DNA of 64,000 bases from Batillaria attramentaria (Eukaryota; Mollusca; Gastropoda; Batillariidae): assembly GCA_018292915.2 (NCBI GenBank), contig JACVVK020000093.1, positions 1,090,001 to 1,154,000 on the forward strand, given 5' to 3'. The translations under genes and the position numbers were made by a program. The notes beneath the pieces were generated by a model. The model had not been told where the DNA came from. It searched no databases and saw only the letters and a program-made list of their open reading frames with translations. The stretch's first letter is position 1, and every line of letters begins with the position of its first letter. This document shows positions 58,208 through 64,000 of this stretch, one piece after another.

Positions 58208-59065
58208 GACCGTTTTCATCAGCAAGACATAATTATCTGCTGAGAGCGCTCACATTCGCTCTGACTTTTTTTTATTTCTTCCACAGAAGAAACTTTCAGA
58301 CTGAACAGAAACTGGAACAGAAGAAAATGGAACTTTCTATTATGAATTAGATTTAAGACCTACCAGGTTTGTGGTCATAGATACCTATGCGCCATCAAGA
58401 CTAGCCTAACTGAAAGGGAAGTAATTGTATCGATTAGAGTTACTTCCCCTCTCGACAATGGCGAGAGTTTCCACGCGAATCTACCCGTGCATTTGGGGGC
58501 CAGTTCTCCTGATTGTGACTGTCTCGGAGGGTGTACTCGACGGTTCTACACTTCGGAGGAACTAAGCATGGTGATGGGGGAAAGTGCGGTCGTTAAGCAA
58601 TGATCTTTTGCCTGATGTTTTGCCATGAGGAACGCCGGCGCTAAAGGCTATAAATGCAAAGCGATCGTTTATCCTTTAACTTTGACTTTTCAGTTGTGAT
58701 TCGGCGTAACTAGCTAAGCACCGCCCGTGTCGCCTGCCTCGGCTCGGATTCGATCCCGGGTCTTCTGGTCTGCAGTCCGAGGTGCTTACCACGACACCAC
58801 AGGGAAGAGGGGTGGGTGGGGGAGGGGAGAGGGAGGGTCTGTGACTTTGCAATCAATAGCCGTCTCCATTATTTTTATCTCAGAGCCAGGGATTATGCCT
58901 CAGTTTTCTTCAAAGCCACCAAGATCAAATGGAAATGCCAGGGAAAGGTTATAATCAGGAAGACGGTGCCAGTGCGCATTGATTTCTCCTTGTATAACTT
59001 CTGTCTTCCTTTACGTCCGGGTTCAGCTTCAGTTAACACTGAGTACACCTGTACCGGATTAACCG
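58208..59065. other. Unassigned sequence with one tRNA-like head
   Basis: Apart from 58722-58797 nothing is recognised. Confidence 0.45.
58722..58797 (-). mobile_element. Isolated tRNA-like head, SINE-C-like
   Basis: In reverse it reads GTGGTGTCGTGGTAAGCACC (A box) and CCCGGGATCGAATCCGAGC (B box) and ends CCGAGGCAGG, close to the SINE-C head. No SINE-C body follows. Confidence 0.5.
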
Positions 59066-59277
59066 AGTGACTAGAGCGCTGCGGCACTCACAATTTGCAG
59101 GTCGCGAGTTCGAATCTTTTTGTTTGGTGCGGTTTTTGTGTTTATTTTTTGTGTTTTTGTGTTTCTTTGGCTACTAGAGCGCTGCACTCACAATTTGCAG
59201 GTCGCGAGTTCGAATCGTTTTGGTTGGTGCGGTTTTTGTGGTTATTTTTTTGTTTTTGTGTTTCTTTGGCTCACTTG
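59066..59277 (+). repeat. Tandem duplication of a tRNA-like unit
   Basis: Two copies of about 105 bp. Each has GACTAGAGCGCTG or the variant CTACTAGAGCGCTG, then ACTCACAATTTGCAGGTCG, CGAGTTCGAATC (B-box-like) and a TTTTTGTG-rich spacer. Confidence 0.6.
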
Positions 59278-59339
59278 TGTAACAAAGTGTCTGTGTGTCC
59301 GCAGTAAACTGTAACATTGGCTTTTTCTCGAATCTACTA

Positions 59340-59505
59340 TAATTATAGCGGAGGCACCAAACTTTTAGCATGCTGATAGACAGCCATAAGACCTTTCAGA
59401 ACATACCATTTTGAGTGACCGTGACTCTAGGTCAAGGTCACTAAAGCAGTCTGTTTGGAACATTAACATTGGCATTTGCTCAGAATCGACAAACACCAGT
59501 GCTGA
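59340..59505 (-). repeat. Single unit of the 28.5-29.5 kb array
   Basis: In reverse it has GACCTTGACCTAGAGTCACG, ACCATTTTGA-type flank and TTAGCATGCTGATAGACAG, matching one array unit. No terminal repeats seen here. Confidence 0.6.
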
Positions 59506-59632
59506 ATGTCTTCACTTGTACTTTTTAACGCTGCGATCGCGACAGCGGCTGAAATAAGTTTGTCAGAGATACGTCAGGGTTGACGGGTAGCGGTTAGGTT
59601 GTACTCACGTGTAAAAGGTTTTGTTTTTGTTT

Positions 59633-59722
59633 TTTTTACTACTTCATTGTCCCTTTCGGGAAATTCGGGCTGCTTCCCCCGGGGGAAGCGCGTCGCCGCG
59701 GTGCAGCGCCACCCAATACCTT
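59633..59722 (-). mobile_element. SINE-D 3' fragment
   Basis: Contains only the 3' 90 bp (CGGGAAATTCGGGCTGC, GAAGCGCGTCGCCGCGG), cut off at CACCCAATACC by a T-rich stretch. Confidence 0.7.
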
Positions 59723-59869
59723 TTTTTTTCTTTTCTTTTTTTTCACAAATTTGTATTCCTTCAAACATGATGTAAATATATATTACAAATCCAGATGGTT
59801 TAAATGAGATAACAGGTAACGTTTATCGATTCAAGTCTGAGACTTATCACAGACTTCACAATACAGAAT

Positions 59870-60270
59870 TTTAAGAGAGAGAGAGAGATGATGATGATGA
59901 TATTAGGATAATTTATTTATTAGGATAATACTTGTAGGTATCTCTGCCTATCTCACATTTCTACAATAATAAAGAAACCCACAAACAAACATTATAAGCA
60001 AAGATAAAACAAACAATGGGTTAAGTGACATGGCTGCTGGAAAATACTGGGCGAGAGAGAGAAAGAGAGAGAGAGAGAGGATTTATTAGGATAATTTATT
60101 TTATAATTTATTTCATTTATCTATTATAATTATTCATTAGGATAATTTATTGTATTCATTTATTATTTATTAGGATAATACTTGTAGGTATCTCTGCCTA
60201 TCTCACATTGCTACAATAATAAAGAAAACCACAAACAAACATTATAAGCAAAGATAAAACAAACAGTGTG

Positions 60271-60310
<40 letters not shown>
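59870..60310. repeat. Duplicated AT-rich block flanked by (GA)n
   Basis: TTATTAGGATAATACTTGTA through AAGCAAAGATAAAACAAACA occurs at 59924-60015 and 60167-60265. (GA)n precedes each and follows the second (60278-60308). Confidence 0.7.
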
Positions 60311-60685
60311 AGTAAAAGACCAAGACATTTTGCGTGCACGGACTGACAATTAAGCGCGGAGCACCGGGCAACAGTTCGGCTAAGCAGACATTTCTGCTGG
60401 GTGATTATGTGGGCAGACCGCCTGCACAAAAGAAGACATTTGTCATTGTCACTGAGTAATCACAACTTCGTGAAAAGTGCAGATACGCGAGAGGGCCGCC
60501 TGTGAAAATGCACGCTTTTGCGCGGAGAAGAAAAATCCCCAGAACCTTAACATCACGGACCGACTTCGTGGGAGAGGTCTGCTCTTACGTGAAACTGTGT
60601 GTTCGAAAATGGTCTTTAAAGCCTCGATATGCTTGGCTGGCATACCGCGGAAAACTTTCCTTCAAAACAGTCATTTGCCACAGAG

Positions 60686-60915
60686 CCGCAACTCACCCAC
60701 CTCACTGCGTGCGACTTTGAGGGGGTGCTTCCCTTGGCATGACACATCTCATGATATGGATGATTACATGGCCGGTACCGTAGGTGCCGTAGTTCCCGGG
60801 GCCCGGTTAACGCCGGTATCTTTATGACAGGAAGCGTGGAATGTGGCCCTGTCCCGCAATCCCAAACCACACGGACCTTCATACCATCATCCTCATCTCC
60901 ATCATCATGCATAAT
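60686..60915 (+). mobile_element. SINE-C, 5'-truncated copy
   Basis: Begins at CTCACCCACCTCACTG, lacks the tRNA-like head, and ends CATCATGCATAATAA exactly where a SINE-B copy begins. Confidence 0.75.
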
Positions 60916-61301
60916 AAGGTATTGTAGTAGGCGCTTTACCCAATTTCATGAATCGGCTCAAAGCGCCGCGAACTGAACCCAACACGCACGCTCACGTGAA
61001 GCACACGCATTCTTTCACACACTGGACACAAACACATTACAATCACGTGGTGCGAAGGGTCAGCTCAGCTATTTAAATTTCGGAATTTAGAATTGCATTT
61101 ATTTTTCAAATTTGGTGGGCTGAACATTTCCAAAGCAGAGGGGGAGTAAGTCGGAGTACCCGGACAGAGCCCCCGACGATCGGCCCGGACAAACGGTGTC
61201 ACATACGAGAAGGAAAAAATTCTATGCCCCGAGTGGGACTCGAACCCCTGACCTCTCGCACTGGTGACAAGTCTCTTAACCACTAGACCACCGACCGCCC
61301 C
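60916..61301 (-). mobile_element. SINE-B, complete reverse copy abutting a SINE-C end
   Basis: Starts GGTATTGTAGTAGGCGC, directly after the SINE-C tail CATGCATAATAA, and ends with head CACTAGACCACCGACCG. Confidence 0.85.
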
Positions 61302-61368
61302 GGTGGAAGCTGGCTGCTGAAACGTGTTGTTGCCCATGACGTATGCGTGTCCTAAACATTTACATCGC

Positions 61369-61541
61369 TGGGTGGGTGGGTGTTTGGGGGTTTAACGTCC
61401 TTTTCCACCACATAGGGTGATATCAAAGACGGGGGCAACGATGAAAAAGCCAGCACAAATATTTGGCCCCAGCCGGGATGCGAACTCACGACCCGAGCAT
61501 TAGAAGTCCAACGCTCTGCTATTCGACCACCCCGGCTCCCC
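61369..61541 (-). mobile_element. SINE-A, complete copy
   Basis: Reverse copy with (GGGT)n end, tail, body, B box (GGGATGCGAACTCACGACC on plus) and head. I saw no convincing target duplication. Confidence 0.8.
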
Positions 61542-61821
61542 TTGCGTCGCAGGAAGCCAGTTTGATCACAGTAAGTCTGCTTTAGAAAAGACAATGGACA
61601 GTCATTTGAAGGTAGCGGGCAGCGCGGACGCTAACCGATTAGTGGCGTGAATCCGCAGTGTATGATTGTAAAAGCTTTGCCTCACGGGGCAAAACATCAG
61701 GCAGAAGATCACTGCTTTTAACGACCGCACTTCCCCCCCCCCCCCCCCCCCCCCCCCATTACCATGCAGCCAGCCTATGTTTGTGTGTGCTGTATCATAA
61801 TGGACACTTTTGTATTCCGCG

Positions 61822-62001
61822 GGGGAGCCGGGGTGGTCGAATGGTAGAGCGTTGGACTTCTAATGCTCGGGTCGTGAGTTCGATCCCGGCTGGAGCCAAA
61901 TATTTGTGCTGGCTTTTTCATCGTTGCCCCGTCTTTGATACATGTATCACCCTATGTGGTGGAAAAGGACGTTAAACCCCCAAACACCCACCCCACCCTT
62001 A
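61822..62001 (+). mobile_element. SINE-A, complete, with 9-bp target site duplication
   Basis: Full-length forward copy flanked by TATTCCGCG at 61813-61821 and 62002-62010. The body carries a small insertion (ATGTATCA-type) beside GATATCACC. Confidence 0.85.
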
Positions 62002-62041
62002 TATTCCGCGAGCGCTTACAAGAGAAGCGTGGGGAGCGTTG

Positions 62042-62175
62042 TATAGGGTGGGTGGGTGGGTGTGTGGGTAGGTGTTTGGGGGTTTAACGTCCTTTTCCAC
62101 CACATACGGGTGATATCAAAGACTAGGCAACGATGAAAAAGCCAGCATAAATGTTTGGCTCCAGCCGGGAGGGGT
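62042..62175 (-). mobile_element. SINE-A, 5'-truncated
   Basis: Reverse copy with (GGGT)n end, tail and body, ending in CAGCCGGGA; the head with both promoter boxes is missing. It lies about 40 bp from the forward copy at 61822-62001, making a tail-to-tail pair. Confidence 0.7.
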
Positions 62176-62204
62176 GTTGTATGGAGCGTTGGACTTTGAA
62201 AGTC

Positions 62205-62500
62205 AAAATAATAATAATAATAACAACAACAATAACAACAACAACAACAACGACAATAATAATAACAACAACTGAGTATTGTATAGGCTCTTTACGCAAT
62301 TTCTTGAATCGGCTCAATGAGCCGCGAACTGAACCCAACACGCACGCTCACGTGAATCACACGCATTCTCTCAGACACTTGGTCATGAACACATCAAAAT
62401 CGTGTTGTGCGAAGGGTCAGCTCAGCTATTTTAAGTTTCGGAACTTTGAACTGGATTTATTTTCACGTCTTGAAGACATTTCCAAAGCAGCAAAATATTT
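62205..62500 (-). mobile_element. SINE-B, head missing, long A-rich tail
   Basis: The tail is an (AAT)n/(AAC)n mixture at 62205-62270. The body is recognisable to TTTCCAAAGCAG; the tRNA-like half is gone. Confidence 0.7.
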
Positions 62501-62785
62501 CCAAAGATATTATTGCTTTCTCACTTATCGGGTTTGGAGGAATGGACAAAGTAAAAGGGACAAGGCATAAATGGTGCAACAATGACATTAAACAAACAAA
62601 CAAACAAAAACAATGCGATGCGCGTTAACCGAAAAAGGTAAGGAGTTAATGCGTGTGGATTGACACAAGGAAAAATCCACTCGGAGGACGTCACAAGTGT
62701 GGAAAACTGTACAGCGTAATATTCACAGAGAAAGAGAAAGGGAGATGGGGAGAGAGAGAGAGAGAAGGGGTATGGGGGGGGGGGG

Positions 62786-63060
62786 CGAGAGAGTCAATGA
62801 ATCAATGAAGCTTTATTTCTCAACGGTAAAGATATTGACATTGTTGTCCACATAGTCATTTTACGTATCTGCCGTTGCTATGATCTACTGAAGTACTACA
62901 ACTAAAGCTACGACTACGGAAAAGAAAAAAGAAGGCGAAAGAACAAAACAAAACAGAGAGAGAGAGAGAGAGAATGACAATGACAATGACAATAATCTTT
63001 ATTTTCCAGCGGTAAAAGTTTTGGCAGAAAATACCATGTTTGAACTTGCCGTTGCTAAAC
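62786..63060 (-). mobile_element. Two module H copies
   Basis: 62800-62882 (GAAGCTTTATTTCTCAACGG to CTGCCGTTGCTATG) and 62975-63060 (CAATAATCTTTATTTTCC to CTTGCCGTTGCTAAAC), tails TCAATGAA and (ACAATG)n, each behind a (GA)n tract. Confidence 0.65.
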
Positions 63061-63144
63061 TACGAGAATATGAGCAAAGGAAGATATCTGTAAGCTATAG
63101 GAATATGGGGGGGGGGGGGGGAGTAGAATCACATTCAAACTCAA

Positions 63145-64000
<856 letters not shown>

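Overview
This is eukaryotic, repeat-dense DNA from an animal, most likely a marine mollusc. That guess rests on the intron-exon structure, on abundant tRNA-headed SINEs and on very long TG/CA, GA, GACA and AT tracts; it is an inference, not a database match. There are no operons, no intact tRNA or rRNA genes and no CRISPR. Almost every long open frame is translated microsatellite or repeat sequence.

The one gene I can support is a globin on the minus strand. Its first coding exon (43490-43638) carries the N-terminus and the A/B helices and ends in a GTAAGA donor, phase 2. The second exon (10912-11140) runs from the B helix to the start of the G helix, with the distal and proximal histidines, and ends in a GTCAGT donor, phase 0. 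The two junctions are the classic globin intron positions B12.2 and G7.0, and joining the exons rebuilds one continuous B helix. The first intron is about 32.3 kb. The third exon was not found and probably lies left of position 1. So 1-10911 is intron 2, 11141-43489 is intron 1, and sequence right of 43638 is 5' flank.

The rest is a landscape of mobile elements. There are five tRNA-derived SINE families, called A to E here, and several other tRNA-like fragments. Nine copies of a roughly 280-bp inverted-repeat MITE look like PIF/Harbinger relatives, because most are flanked by a 3-bp CAG or CTG duplication and sibling repeats show empty sites. Another group consists of TTAA-bounded foldback elements, including a perfect 92-bp palindrome. 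LINE 3' ends, and a short module of about 80 bp ending in AATAAA-like sequence, carry simple-repeat tails and seem to be one source of the microsatellites. An element with 12-bp terminal repeats (28464-29536) holds seven periodic copies of a palindromic AGGTCA-type motif.

By region: 0-5 kb has microsatellites, LINE ends and a SINE-tail minisatellite; 5-11.2 kb has SINEs, two related minisatellites, a palindromic MITE and globin exon 2; 11-25 kb has TG clusters, 58- and 60-bp minisatellites and SINEs; 25-43 kb has TTAA elements, the nuclear-receptor-motif array, more minisatellites and MITEs; 43.5-43.6 kb is globin exon 1; 44-64 kb is intergenic or upstream sequence with SINEs, MITEs, a CRE-motif cluster and retrotransposon tails.
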